64,000 nucleotides of DNA. Source: Legionella santicrucis (GTDB lineage: Bacteria; Pseudomonadota; Gammaproteobacteria; Legionellales; Legionellaceae). A model generated the notes under the pieces. That model saw nothing but the letters and a program-made list of their open reading frames with translations, made no database searches and had not been told where the DNA came from. Shown here piece by piece: positions 18,087 through 27,996 of this stretch. Position 1 is the stretch's first letter. Every line of letters starts with the position of its first letter. A program made the position numbers and the translations under genes. The stretch spans positions 427,014 to 491,013 of the forward strand of contig NZ_LNYU01000091.1 in NCBI RefSeq assembly GCF_001468135.1, given 5' to 3'.

Positions 18087-19730
18087 TTAGATCTTACAAC
18101 GTGCGGTGCTTACACCTACCTGACCAAAAATAGTTTGGAACATTTTCTGATCTACACCCAAATCTTTTGCCGCATAAAGCACACCGCAAGCACCATTCAC
18201 AAAATCTGAAGTAGGAGTCCAATATTTGCTATTAGCTAATATCATAATCTCATAAGCTTTTTTAATACCAATATCCTTGGATAATAAATAAAATGCTTTA
18301 TTAAATATCCCGCTTGCTGTATGAACAATAAAGCTTTGCCTATCTTGGGGATTGGCAATATGTGACTTCGCATAAGCAACCAATTCTGAATAACTGATAG
18401 CACAATAAGCACCATGACTTTGTGCTATTTTTTTATCCAAGCAGTCAGCGGAACTACCATCTGAAGAGGGATAATCCATAAACCGCAACGCTTTACCAAA
18501 TGAGTCTCTAACGATGGTCTCTCCTATACCCCAAGTTACCGTATCTGCTTGCAAATAAAGTTTATTATAAAGCTGAGGGAATTTTTCCAGTAAATAGGCA
18601 CGCGCAGCTTGACCAGCCATATCGGATAAAGACTCATTAAGAGCTCCAGATTGATCATGATATTCTAAACCTGAATGCTGCTCAGTAAAACCATGTGTTA
18701 CTTCATGACCAGCAACATCAAGAGAAACCAAAGGATAAAAATCCCGCCCATCACCAAAAGACATAAATTGGCCATCCCAAAAAGCATTATCATAGTTCAG
18801 GCCAAAATGAACACGCATGACGAGTTGCATTGGCGTTCCATCACCATGTTGCAATGCATTAACACCATACCAATCTCTATACATATCCACAATGATATGT
18901 CCAAAATAATAAGCATCATTAGATGGTGAATAAGCACCGTTTATATTTTCTTCTATATTATTGTTGCACGTATATTGAAAAGGAGTCGATAACAAATCAC
19001 CCCAATCCCAAGCGGAGGCAAGATTCACTAACTTTACTTTAGGTGTATCCATAATACATTGGCTACCCTCTTGCATCACCTCCAAAAAAGGGAGTCCTTC
19101 TTTTCCATACCAATATTCATGTACTTTTTCGTTACCCCCAGGTCCTGAATCCATATAGTTTTTTATATTATTCCATTGCTTCGTGATTTCACCGCTTTGA
19201 GCATCTATGATAAAAAATGGCCAAGCAGGTTTGTTATCATTTTGGGTAGTTTTAAATGAAACTTGATAAACTAATTTAAGTTCATCATTTTGTCCCGCCC
19301 TAATTTGTAACTCGCTTAGCTCTTCGTAAGTAGGCATCTGTAGATTAAAACTAAACCAAGATTTTTTCGCAATATCAATTGCTTGCAGAGGATTAAGCGT
19401 TGGTTGGGTATTCAAATGAATTTCATCGAGCAAATGTCCATTTACCTGCTCATTCTCAATCATAATTTGCGCACCAATCACTGGAATTCCTTGGTACATT
19501 TGTTGATAACGCGTAATAATCTCCGCATGATCTTGAGTTCGACTTACTTGCTGTAATGTATTTTTTTCTGTGCTTAAGGTTCCAGCCCTATAAGCTGTTT
19601 TTTTACTAGGCTGTTTGAGAAAAAATTGATTTAAACTACTTAAAGGGGCCTTGTACAAATCCAATTCTTTAACTGCAAAGGCATCATATGACATCAAAAC
19701 AAAGGTGAACCCGAGGATTTTTTTCAACAT
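18087..19730 (-). CDS. Secreted thermolysin-like zinc metalloprotease (M4 family)
   Basis: A 547-residue preproenzyme. Residues 1-19 form a signal peptide (ending YDAFA); about 20-210 are the FTP/PepSY propeptide that keeps the enzyme inactive; the catalytic domain follows. The zinc site HEVTH is in AGHEVTHGFTEQHSGLEY, the third ligand Glu in GALNESLSDMAG, and the C-terminal catalytic His region in AQSHGAYCAISYSELV. This architecture equals that of Legionella ProA (Msp), a type II-secreted virulence protease; whether it is ProA itself or a paralogue is not decidable here, so no symbol is given. Confidence 0.9.
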   Translation of the reverse strand: MLKKILGFTFVLMSYDAFAVKELDLYKAPLSSLNQFFLKQPSKKTAYRAGTLSTEKNTLQQVSRTQDHAEIITRYQQMYQGIPVIGAQIMIENEQVNGHLLDEIHLNTQPTLNPLQAIDIAKKSWFSFNLQMPTYEELSELQIRAGQNDELKLVYQVSFKTTQNDNKPAWPFFIIDAQSGEITKQWNNIKNYMDSGPGGNEKVHEYWYGKEGLPFLEVMQEGSQCIMDTPKVKLVNLASAWDWGDLLSTPFQYTCNNNIEENINGAYSPSNDAYYFGHIIVDMYRDWYGVNALQHGDGTPMQLVMRVHFGLNYDNAFWDGQFMSFGDGRDFYPLVSLDVAGHEVTHGFTEQHSGLEYHDQSGALNESLSDMAGQAARAYLLEKFPQLYNKLYLQADTVTWGIGETIVRDSFGKALRFMDYPSSDGSSADCLDKKIAQSHGAYCAISYSELVAYAKSHIANPQDRQSFIVHTASGIFNKAFYLLSKDIGIKKAYEIMILANSKYWTPTSDFVNGACGVLYAAKDLGVDQKMFQTIFGQVGVSTARCKI

Positions 19731-19929
19731 AAGAATAGCCCAATAAACTTACAATGCCGCCATAATGGCACAAAAACAAACAACTAACAAGTCGAAATAC
19801 ATTGGCTATGGTACTTTTTAAGAGCAGTTATCATTATATGAATATTGAGAGCACCAAAAAAATTGATTTGAACATCATAGATTAAATTTTTTGCTAAAAA
19901 ACCGCGCAACCCTGAATCTTATACACATT

Positions 19930-20095
19930 GCTAAAAACCCAGTCTAGCTCTGCTCTGCGACTTGTCCGTAGAATCCAGAAGTACCGCATTAAAACACTGG
20001 ACCCCGAGGAAAACAGACCGCGGGGTGTAGTGCTCAGAGGCAAAGGGACAAGCCGATGCACATTAGTCGTAGGAGAAATTATCCCTAGGGGTTTT
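19930..20095. ncRNA. Candidate structured RNA, GC-rich island
   Basis: This stretch is clearly richer in G and C than the surrounding DNA and folds into a long imperfect hairpin. The outer stem is CGACTTGTCC (19958-19967) with GGACAAGCCG (20046-20055). An asymmetric bubble follows. The terminal stem pairs CACT (19995-19998) and CCCCG (20002-20006) with CGGGG (20021-20025) and AGTG (20029-20032). The stem, bubble and terminal hairpin layout recalls 6S RNA, but I could not match 6S sequence motifs. The strand is unresolved: the outer stem folds better on minus (a G-U instead of A-C), where it would be the 3' UTR of the thaumatin-like gene. The remainder of 19731-20084 shows nothing else. Confidence 0.45.
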
Positions 20096-22451
20096 CACTT
20101 AAATCACCAATAATCCCTCCTGGACAAAATACTATTTCGAAATCCATATTGACCTGATTTTGTTGTGCTGCATCAGACGTATTACAATTAAATGTGCTTG
20201 AGTGATCATCAAAAGGATAGGAATACGCGGTAGGACAGGCATCCTTTAACCACTGAATAGATTGCTGCGGTGTTGGCGAAAGCCTGGAGGTGCTCGAACC
20301 ACTGCCGCCATTAATCCAATCCGTATTTGCGGTATACGCTTGTTGAGTCTCCCAAGTCAAATAAGGCATCGTTGTGTTCCAATCAACTGCCCCGCAACAA
20401 GTGGAGTTATTGTTATTATAGCAACTCTCAAGAGACGAACCTTGTGGGGTGCAAGAATAAATATCATAAGCGGTTGTCCCAATGGGATAACTTTGAATGG
20501 AATAGTTAGTTATAGGGCTATTACAATTAAAAACCGTACTGGGATTCATTGCTGAATTCGCACCTACATAAGTCACGTTACTCGAGCAAAGTTGATTAAT
20601 GGTCCAATAACCAAGCAAATTACCGCATGCTAATACAACATTACCCGCAGAAGGTGTAGTTTGAAACGCCAATCCACATACATTGGGAGATGAACAGCTG
20701 CTGCAATCCGTTACCGTTGTTGTATTCGAAACAAAGTTAAACAAGGGTGACGAAGAAGGCGCAGTATACTGCCATGGACAATTTCCTAACGGGGTTGTAG
20801 GTGGATTATTAGGGCCAGCAGGTGGAGGTGGGGCAGGATATTGAGGGGTAAAGGGAGTATAAGGAGGTTGAATCGGTGCTCCCGCCCCAGAACATACAAA
20901 AGGAGCTGCCGGTGAATTGCTCTGTGAAGACTGAGGCCCTAATCCTTTTAGCTCAGCAGGAATACTTGCGCCATTGATTAAAGAAACATCATATCCCCCT
21001 TGTGTGGGTATTGTTAAGCTAAAGGTCTCTTCTACCCGAGTATAAGGCTCATAGACATTTCCATTGGGGCATTGAGCATTAGCTCCAGAGCCACAATCAC
21101 CAGTGGCACATACGAAGTTAGAACTGGAGCTTTGTTGTGAACATCCTGTTCTTGGAAAAAATTGACCATTATAAGTACCGGTTATGGTAATGGATTTGGC
21201 AGCAGACAACTGCCCATCAACCTGTGGTGCCAATAAATAAGCATTAGGCGAAGGATTTTGTGTTGGATCAACACTACCTGCCGGTTGTGACACACCGTAC
21301 CATACTGGAAATGAGCACTGATTTATAAAAGTAACCGTATGTGTATACCCCGGAGCTTGAACCGTTGTAGCGGCTGTCGCCGAGGCGGTCAACGAATCTG
21401 CAGTAACTTGTGCGCTGACGCTCAATAAACCAAGTCCCTGAGGAATAACAGAAACAAGAACAGTACAGCTGTCGTTTGCAGCAAGCGTCGTGTTAGAACA
21501 CTGATCGTATTGTTCCCCAGGTGTAATTGTGGAAGAGGCTCCTGTAGATGTATAGCTAACTGCGCCTAAAGTTACGGCAGTAGCGCATGGATTCGTAAAT
21601 TTAAACTGAAGCACGTTATCTGAATATTGATACGTTGGATTATGGAACAACAAGTTTGTAGCAGCAGACAACTGACATTGTCCTGAGCCATTCACTACTT
21701 GTGTCTCACCTGTAGGATTTACAGTATTTGCACCGTTATTATAAGTAAATAATCCTCCCACCGTGAGATTTCCGACGGCATGCGGCGTTAACCTTCCACT
21801 AATAGAACAGCTGTTACCTGGAGCAAGAGTAATCGGATTGTTAATCGTTCCACAACCGTTTCCACCGGCGACAACAGACACAGTTGCCACACTTTCAGGA
21901 GAGGCTGACAGAAGATTAGTTCCTGCTGAATTACCTGCATAACCCATAACACTAGCAGTTCCTGTATTCGTATAGGTCACGCTAAACACAGGCTGCTGCT
22001 CTGGATTACTGAGGGTGAATTGGGTGGGTAAATTCGTGATGGAGCCCACCACATCTGCGTGAACTTCAGTGACTGATGTATTTAATCTGGATAATTTGAT
22101 CACGTTATTATTGTATTGATAACTCATCTGAATAGAAGATGGAGTCGAATTAGTGGCAGTAAACTGAATGATAACCTGACATTTACCACCGGGTTTTACC
22201 GCCACATTATTACACTTATCTGTAATAGAAAATGTATCGCCGATTTTATCAAACTGGGTATGAAGAACCACTGGTCCTGGGAATCTTGGATTCACAGCCA
22301 AAGTGTAAACGACAGAGGTTGTTTCACCAGAGTTTACTTGAGGGAAACCCTTTTCTGGAAGAAGAGACCAGGCAACTGGATCGACTGCCGCATACCCTTT
22401 CATTAAAAACATTGACAATAATAGTGCAGTATTAGTGCGTATAATATCCAT
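20085..22451 (-). CDS. Exported protein with C-terminal thaumatin-like domain
   Basis: A 788-residue exported protein: signal peptide (about 1-21), then roughly 330 residues of repeated Ig-like beta domains with segments such as GNSCSISGRLTPHAVG and NDSCTVLVSVIPQGLG, then a thaumatin-like domain beginning HTVTFINQCSFPVWYG. The latter contains the thaumatin hallmarks FFPRTGC and CATGDCG and many cysteines, with a proline-rich loop near residue 540. Thaumatin-like proteins act on beta-glucans or as defence proteins; the bacterial role is unknown. I chose the second ATG because AAGGA lies five bases before it; the first ATG overlaps that site. Confidence 0.75.
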   Translation of the reverse strand: MDIIRTNTALLLSMFLMKGYAAVDPVAWSLLPEKGFPQVNSGETTSVVYTLAVNPRFPGPVVLHTQFDKIGDTFSITDKCNNVAVKPGGKCQVIIQFTATNSTPSSIQMSYQYNNNVIKLSRLNTSVTEVHADVVGSITNLPTQFTLSNPEQQPVFSVTYTNTGTASVMGYAGNSAGTNLLSASPESVATVSVVAGGNGCGTINNPITLAPGNSCSISGRLTPHAVGNLTVGGLFTYNNGANTVNPTGETQVVNGSGQCQLSAATNLLFHNPTYQYSDNVLQFKFTNPCATAVTLGAVSYTSTGASSTITPGEQYDQCSNTTLAANDSCTVLVSVIPQGLGLLSVSAQVTADSLTASATAATTVQAPGYTHTVTFINQCSFPVWYGVSQPAGSVDPTQNPSPNAYLLAPQVDGQLSAAKSITITGTYNGQFFPRTGCSQQSSSSNFVCATGDCGSGANAQCPNGNVYEPYTRVEETFSLTIPTQGGYDVSLINGASIPAELKGLGPQSSQSNSPAAPFVCSGAGAPIQPPYTPFTPQYPAPPPPAGPNNPPTTPLGNCPWQYTAPSSSPLFNFVSNTTTVTDCSSCSSPNVCGLAFQTTPSAGNVVLACGNLLGYWTINQLCSSNVTYVGANSAMNPSTVFNCNSPITNYSIQSYPIGTTAYDIYSCTPQGSSLESCYNNNNSTCCGAVDWNTTMPYLTWETQQAYTANTDWINGGSGSSTSRLSPTPQQSIQWLKDACPTAYSYPFDDHSSTFNCNTSDAAQQNQVNMDFEIVFCPGGIIGDLSENP

Positions 22452-22571
22452 ACTCATCCTTCACAATCGTTAAACTATTAATAAGCCCATGAGCTTACTT
22501 CAAACTACTTGTTATACTTATTTCGCTATTCACCCGATCTTGTTCCGTGGTTATTCAATTAAAATCCTTTA

Positions 22572-23732
22572 TTAATTCATGAGATAAGTTACACCAAACA
22601 AAAGGGTATTTGCTTGGTATGAATCCAATCGTAAGGATTCTCCGGCCCACGTAGACTGACCTTTTCCTGATGAGAAATCACCGAATGATTCAAACTCATA
22701 TCCTGCTGAAAATAACCAATTTGGTACGAATGAGAAATCGAGGCCAGCGCCAACATGGTAAGTAAATTGAGTTAAAGTATGATTCGCATATGAGGGGCTA
22801 ACTCGGGGTGTTATGCCTGGCAAAGCAGTCTCATCAAATGACCGAGCCTCATTAAAAGAGACCCCCAATCCACCATTAACATAAGGTGAAAATTTTGAAA
22901 AATTAAATAAATTTAATTTAGTATCTGCAGTTAACGCGAGCGTGGAAAGCTTCCAGTCATAACTGTAATTAAGAAATTCTGGCAAGCTATATTGCATAAT
23001 GGTATCACCTACATTAGCCGAAAACACATACTGCAAACGCCCACTTAAAGTATAATGATTGATCAACGAAGACTGGGTAGCAATTCGATCACCAACTGTT
23101 AGCGCAATCGTGCCTTGGTTAGACTGCTTAACAGAATAGGAATCGACATTTGCTGGAGGTGGGAAATTAGACCCATTATCGACTAAGATATTACTTTGAC
23201 TCAAAGGAAAAACTACCCCTCCTTGTAATTGAACAAACCAATGATTATATTCCAGCGAGCAATCTTTGCATTTAATCTTATTTGCAGCTTCGTCTTTAAC
23301 GCTATATTGAGTTGACTGTGGTATTTGCTCCGCCAGTTTCTTATTATAGTGCGTCGATTTAAGCGGAACAGCATCTATGGGACTAAATTTTGGATGTTTA
23401 ACATGTGTAGCTTGTGAGTGGCTAGATGGTGTATTTGAAGCCAACTGATGCACTGCTTGAAGTGTATTCAATGGCCCAACATATACTACATATAAGTTTT
23501 TTTCCCTTTTTATCTTAGCATTATATCCTTTTGCTTGAAACTTGGACTGCATTTGCCGTGCATTCTTTTGGCTTGCATAAGAGCCAATATAAACTGTATA
23601 GGGTGCTGAAGATTTGCTACTTACCTTATGAGCCTTACTTAAACCCCATATATTTGTTCCAGCATAAGTTAAACCACTTCCAAAATTAAGTACTGCTATA
23701 ATTGAAGTGGTTAAAAAAATATTTTTAGTCAT
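22572..23732 (-). CDS. SPOR-domain outer membrane beta-barrel protein
   Basis: A 386-residue exported protein. A signal peptide (about 1-24) leads to a SPOR domain at about 45-110 (YTVYIGSYASQKNARQMQSK and LYVVYVGPL), which binds denuded peptidoglycan. After a linker, residues about 160-386 form an outer membrane barrel of the OmpA-N/OmpW type, with alternating aromatic strands and the ending LLFGVTYLMN. A fusion of septal peptidoglycan binding with an outer membrane barrel suggests an anchoring role. It lies upstream of, and codirectional with, the thaumatin-like gene. Confidence 0.7.
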   Translation of the reverse strand: MTKNIFLTTSIIAVLNFGSGLTYAGTNIWGLSKAHKVSSKSSAPYTVYIGSYASQKNARQMQSKFQAKGYNAKIKREKNLYVVYVGPLNTLQAVHQLASNTPSSHSQATHVKHPKFSPIDAVPLKSTHYNKKLAEQIPQSTQYSVKDEAANKIKCKDCSLEYNHWFVQLQGGVVFPLSQSNILVDNGSNFPPPANVDSYSVKQSNQGTIALTVGDRIATQSSLINHYTLSGRLQYVFSANVGDTIMQYSLPEFLNYSYDWKLSTLALTADTKLNLFNFSKFSPYVNGGLGVSFNEARSFDETALPGITPRVSPSYANHTLTQFTYHVGAGLDFSFVPNWLFSAGYEFESFGDFSSGKGQSTWAGESLRLDSYQANTLLFGVTYLMN

Positions 23733-24031
23733 AATCCATCCATAGACATTTCAAAATACAAAGGCAGTTAATATATTCGTGATATGAGTAAAACACAACA
23801 AATCATTGGCAACAAGCTTTAAAAAACTGAGTAGTTATATAATGAATCCTAAAAATAATTTATGATACAGTGCGATCTTATTCGACCTCTATTTTTCCAA
23901 TTTTTTGACGAATCGACCGTTCCAAAAATTGAGAATAAATACCAGTTAGACCTTTTAAACTCTGATAGATGGTCGAATCTTTGATTCATTTTTGAGTGTA
24001 AAAGTTTTATAAACCATTAAGGATGATGCAC

Positions 24032-25432
24032 ATGATGTTGACTAAAAAAAATACTCTACTATTCCTCGGTCTTTGCGCTACTTTTTCCCTGACGCATGCA
24101 GGAACAGTGGAACGTTACTTGCAACAAATGCTAGAAGAAAAAACGCCGTTAGTCGCGGAAAAAACCATTCAACTTTCTTATTTTAAGCAATTAATCGATC
24201 ATAATAATCCTGCTACAGGAACGTTTTCCCAACGTTACTATATTGATGAAACATACGGGCCTAAAGATGATTCACCAGTCTTTTTTTATATTTGTGGTGA
24301 ATCAGCGTGCAGCAAACGTGCGCTGAATGGAGCAATCAGAAATTATGCTCAAAAATTTCATGCCAAATTGGTTGCACTAGAACATCGCTATTATGGGGAA
24401 AGCCTACCCTTTAACTCTCTATCAACCAATGACTTATACTATTTAACTACGGAAGCAGCCCTAGATGATTTGGCTTATTTCCAACGCCATTTAAAAAATG
24501 AAAAAAATTGGCATGGACAATGGGTTGCCTTTGGAGGTTCTTATCCCGGCTCTTTATCAGCCTATTATCGTTTGAAATTTCCTTATTTAGTGGTGGGGGC
24601 ATTAGCTTCATCAGCCCCTGTCATGGCTAAGGAAAATTTCATCGAATATGATGCTCATGTTACTCAAGTTGCTGGCCCACAATGCGCAAGTCAAATGCGC
24701 GAAGTAGTCAATCAAGTAGAGGCAAGTATGGAGGATACTGTTAAATTTGCCCAAATTAAGTCGCTTTTTGATGCCACAGCTGTTGAAGATCCTGTCGACT
24801 TTTTATATTTAATTGCAGATACCGGTGCTGCTGCAGTGCAATATGGAATGCGCGATGCGTTTTGCTCGAGTCTTTCTGAACATCCAACACCACTTGAAGG
24901 TTACGCATACTTTGCTAAAAAACTTTATAAAGATATGAGGACTACAGCTGTAGAAATGACCGCTCAAGGCGCTATGAGTGAAAACCCACATGATTATCAA
25001 AATGGTTTAGGAATGCGTCAATGGTACTATCAATCATGTAAAGAGTATGGATATTGGCAAAATGCTAATCCCAACCCAGCTCTTTCTACTCGCTCATCAT
25101 TGATTAACCTGGATTATCACTACAATGTATGTCAACGGCTGTTCGGATTAACCGAACCTGCCCATACAATGGAGCTTAATCATACATTTTATCTTCCCTT
25201 AATGAATATACTGGCTTCCAATATTTATTTTACAAATGGAGAAAATGATCCTTGGTCTACTTTATCTCTAGCCGAAAAAAATGGTAATGCAATTAATCCA
25301 AGATTAACTTATCAATTAATTCAAGGTGCAGCTCATTGCGATGATTTACACAGCCCCTCATCAGTTGACTCTGATTCGCTCAAGGATGCACGAAAAAAAA
25401 TGGAATTACTGTTAACTGAGTGGCTTAAATAG
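24032..25432 (+). CDS. Secreted serine carboxypeptidase, family S28
   Basis: A 466-residue exported serine peptidase of the prolyl-carboxypeptidase/thymus-specific serine protease family. The signal peptide ends at THAG. The nucleophile serine is in AFGGSYPGSLSAY, the Asp in FTNGENDPWSTL and the His in GAAHCDDLH, completing the S28 triad; ALEHRYYGESLP is the family's conserved early motif. The family is mostly eukaryotic. Several ATGs are clustered at 24023-24035; I chose 24032 because AAGGA sits about eight bases before it. The end overlaps the convergent gene by 8 bp. Confidence 0.85.
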   Translation: MMLTKKNTLLFLGLCATFSLTHAGTVERYLQQMLEEKTPLVAEKTIQLSYFKQLIDHNNPATGTFSQRYYIDETYGPKDDSPVFFYICGESACSKRALNGAIRNYAQKFHAKLVALEHRYYGESLPFNSLSTNDLYYLTTEAALDDLAYFQRHLKNEKNWHGQWVAFGGSYPGSLSAYYRLKFPYLVVGALASSAPVMAKENFIEYDAHVTQVAGPQCASQMREVVNQVEASMEDTVKFAQIKSLFDATAVEDPVDFLYLIADTGAAAVQYGMRDAFCSSLSEHPTPLEGYAYFAKKLYKDMRTTAVEMTAQGAMSENPHDYQNGLGMRQWYYQSCKEYGYWQNANPNPALSTRSSLINLDYHYNVCQRLFGLTEPAHTMELNHTFYLPLMNILASNIYFTNGENDPWSTLSLAEKNGNAINPRLTYQLIQGAAHCDDLHSPSSVDSDSLKDARKKMELLLTEWLK

Positions 25433-26447
25433 CATCAGGCAATCGTTCTAAAGCCTGGTATTTATCTAATGCATCAAGAAAATCGGCAGGAGACAATGCT
25501 TTGATTTTTTCGCTAATAGGTAATTGAATTATGTGGAGGGGTATCTCTTGTACCCCTTTATTTTTTAGCTCTTGCACAATATAGTCATTTAGCGCCTTAA
25601 TCGCAGTAACCGTACAAATACCTACAGATGGAGAACAAATGAGCGTAGCGGGGCTTCTCTCTTCAGCGTGAAAATGTTTCCGTGCGGAGGTTCCTGGGTG
25701 AATGCCTTTATGATGAAGAGGCCCAATTAATTCAGTATCATGGATTTCACGTTGAAGCATATCAAATTTACTTTCTAGTTGTTGTAACCAATTATCCCCA
25801 AAATATTTTTTTAAGTACTCTTTTGTTTCACTTGCAATTAGTTTATCCAACTTAATTCTATATTCCTCGCTATACAGAAACTCTGTTAAAACAAATTCAT
25901 CTTTTCGATAATCCATATGGGGTACCATAGGTGCACCTTTCATTGCTTTAATTTCAAAAGCCATATCAGGATAAGCAGTAAGCTCTTTGGAAAAACCTTC
26001 TTCTGATGCTTTTTTAGCATCCTTATAAATTTGGGACAAAAAAGAAGAGTCAATTAATAAACCTATACGCTCAAATATTGACAAGTCAGATACAAGAGAT
26101 GCAAGATCAAATAAAGTCCCACGTCTGGCTAAAGTTGTATTTTCATATTGGCTAAAACGAATTTCATGCCAGTGCCTCGATTTAAACGTTAAATGTGTTA
26201 ACAAGCGGTTCACGTTAAAGCTGATTCCTGTATCTTGCTGTTTTAACTTCTCCAACTCCAGTAATTTTTTGTTTAATTCCATATTCCCTATCGATTTTTC
26301 TAAAAAAGCAATCATGCGATTTTTTTCCTCGGAGCCTAACTCATCATGTTGGTCAGAGGTCATGTTGATTACTCTATCCAATAAGCATAGGTTATCTAAA
26401 TCATCACCGCTAAATCCTATTGCTTGAATTATTTCTTCTCTTTTCAT
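25425..26447 (-). CDS. Hypothetical protein, 340 residues
   Basis: I do not recognise this soluble, mostly alpha-helical and charged protein. It has no signal peptide or membrane segment. The N-terminus (about 1-80) is acidic and helical; the C-terminal 90 residues include ARKHFHAEERSPATLIC and a predicted helix. Its start overlaps the preceding gene by 4 bp (ATGA) with AGGTGAT ahead, so the two are translationally coupled. The acidic C-terminus would be compatible with a Dot/Icm substrate, but that is speculation. Confidence 0.6.
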   Translation of the reverse strand: MKREEIIQAIGFSGDDLDNLCLLDRVINMTSDQHDELGSEEKNRMIAFLEKSIGNMELNKKLLELEKLKQQDTGISFNVNRLLTHLTFKSRHWHEIRFSQYENTTLARRGTLFDLASLVSDLSIFERIGLLIDSSFLSQIYKDAKKASEEGFSKELTAYPDMAFEIKAMKGAPMVPHMDYRKDEFVLTEFLYSEEYRIKLDKLIASETKEYLKKYFGDNWLQQLESKFDMLQREIHDTELIGPLHHKGIHPGTSARKHFHAEERSPATLICSPSVGICTVTAIKALNDYIVQELKNKGVQEIPLHIIQLPISEKIKALSPADFLDALDKYQALERLPDAI

Positions 26448-26812
26448 AAATCACCTGATTCAACAATTGAGTAATAACGAAGCATAATTTCTTCTACTAA
26501 ATTATTAACGAAATTAATAAGCATGCTAGGGAATAGCTCATCATTGATGTTTTCTTGGGCTTGAAAAAGTAAATACTGTTGGGCAATAAAATTGACCATT
26601 TCATTAATCCGTTCAGGTTTTGCCAAATAAAAAAAACAATCCGGTAATGCGATCACAATTTTATTAATTAATTTCTGCGCATCAACATCCGAAATACCTA
26701 GGACAAAAGATATGGCAGAATTTGTATGATATTTAGCACGTATATTTGCTTCGCAATATTGATCGACAATATTATAAATCTCTTTGGCTGATTGCTCTTT
26801 TCTTGGGTGCAT
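26444..26812 (-). CDS. Hypothetical protein, 122 residues
   Basis: An unrecognised small helical protein, first gene of a two-gene unit with the 340-residue protein. The start has an AGGAG site eight bases upstream, which supports real translation. The protein is acidic toward the C-terminus with regularly spaced hydrophobics, as in a helical bundle. A chaperone-like partner for the coupled downstream product is one possibility given the size, acidity and coupling; nothing in the sequence proves it. Confidence 0.55.
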   Translation of the reverse strand: MHPRKEQSAKEIYNIVDQYCEANIRAKYHTNSAISFVLGISDVDAQKLINKIVIALPDCFFYLAKPERINEMVNFIAQQYLLFQAQENINDELFPSMLINFVNNLVEEIMLRYYSIVESGDL

Positions 26813-26923
26813 AGGCGTTACTCCTATTCACTTGCATCTATCTAAATAATCCTTAATAATCCAATTTTAGACCAAATTTATGAAAAACCTACTTCAAGAA
26901 AATCATTCATGTTGCATTAGGTC

Positions 26924-27751
26924 TCAGAATCTACCGCTGCGAAAATCATCCATGGCTTGTATTATTTCCTCCTGGTTATTCATCACGAAAGGCCCATGCC
27001 TCATGATAGGCTCATGAATTCGAGCAGCTGCAATCATAATGCATTGACAGGCAGTCTCACCTCTTAAAAATAAAACATCACCTGAACCTAGCTTTGCCAA
27101 AGTGTCGTGTTGAACCAACTGCTCATCGATATGAACTGTTCCCGAAATAACAAGAAGAATAGCCTGATAGTCATTGGGAATATGTTGTTGTACACTCGCA
27201 CCGGGGGGCAAAATAATATCAAAAAATAACGGATTAGTTGCAATACCGTTAATTGGTGAACTTGTACCTATATCCGTTTGACCGGCAATAACCTTAATTT
27301 GAGCCCCAGAATTATTTGTTTCTACGGGTAATTGAGTGCTTAACATTTCTTGGTAACGCGCTGGTTTCATTTTTTCTGCTGCGGGTAAATTTAACCATAG
27401 TTGCAAGCCGTGTAATCGACCGTTAACTGAAGGCATTTCTGAATGAATAATTCCTTTTCCAGCGGTCATCCATTGAACGTCTCCTGCACCAATAACTCCT
27501 TTATGACCTTTATTGTCTTCATGAGTAATACTGCCATCAAGCAAATAAGTAATCGTTTCAAAACCACGATGAGGATGCTCAGGAAATCCTGCCATGTAGT
27601 CCAATGGATCAGCACTATTGAAATAATCAAGCAAGAGCAGGGGCTCAAAATCATTGGTTCGCTCTATACCAATATATCGCTGTAATTTCACTCCAGCGCC
27701 TTCTCGCACCAAAATGCCTTTAATTAATCGCTCTACTTTAATTTCGCGCAT
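26924..27751 (-). CDS. Pirin family protein
   Basis: A 275-residue bicupin of the pirin family. The first cupin has the metal-binding histidines in GFPEHPHRGFETITYLLDG and ITHEDNKG, followed by WMTAGKGIIHSEMP with the remaining ligands. Bacterial pirins are quercetinase-like or redox-sensing regulators; the specific substrate is unknown. I start at ATG 27751 because MREIKVERLIKG is the usual family start; the open frame extends 30 codons further upstream without conservation. Confidence 0.88.
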   Translation of the reverse strand: MREIKVERLIKGILVREGAGVKLQRYIGIERTNDFEPLLLLDYFNSADPLDYMAGFPEHPHRGFETITYLLDGSITHEDNKGHKGVIGAGDVQWMTAGKGIIHSEMPSVNGRLHGLQLWLNLPAAEKMKPARYQEMLSTQLPVETNNSGAQIKVIAGQTDIGTSSPINGIATNPLFFDIILPPGASVQQHIPNDYQAILLVISGTVHIDEQLVQHDTLAKLGSGDVLFLRGETACQCIMIAAARIHEPIMRHGPFVMNNQEEIIQAMDDFRSGRF

Positions 27752-27996
27752 GAATACACTCCATGTTGCAACGAACTCTAAATTCCAAATCTCTCCTATA
27801 GCATAGCCCAAAATAACCAAAAATTTGAATTTACCTACCAAAATTACAATTGATTTATTGCACGCTCACAATTACTTTACCTCTTTAACTCCCTGATTGG
27901 CTTACTATTATGTTTTTTGAAAAAAATAAAAATTAACTTGTAGGTATGAATGCCCCCTATTTTGCTTCAATAAGTTTAGGAAACATCATGCAAGCG

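Noticed and set aside
19928..20113. 61-codon plus-strand reading frame
   Set aside because: No ribosome site; it coincides with the GC-rich structured stretch and overlaps the thaumatin-like gene end. An RNA is the better explanation.
25425..26447. HAE and two nearby cysteines in the 340-residue protein, suggesting a nucleic-acid deaminase zinc site
   Set aside because: Only about eight residues lie between HAE and the first cysteine, too few for the helix and strand of the deaminase fold, and the cysteines are not in a CxxC.
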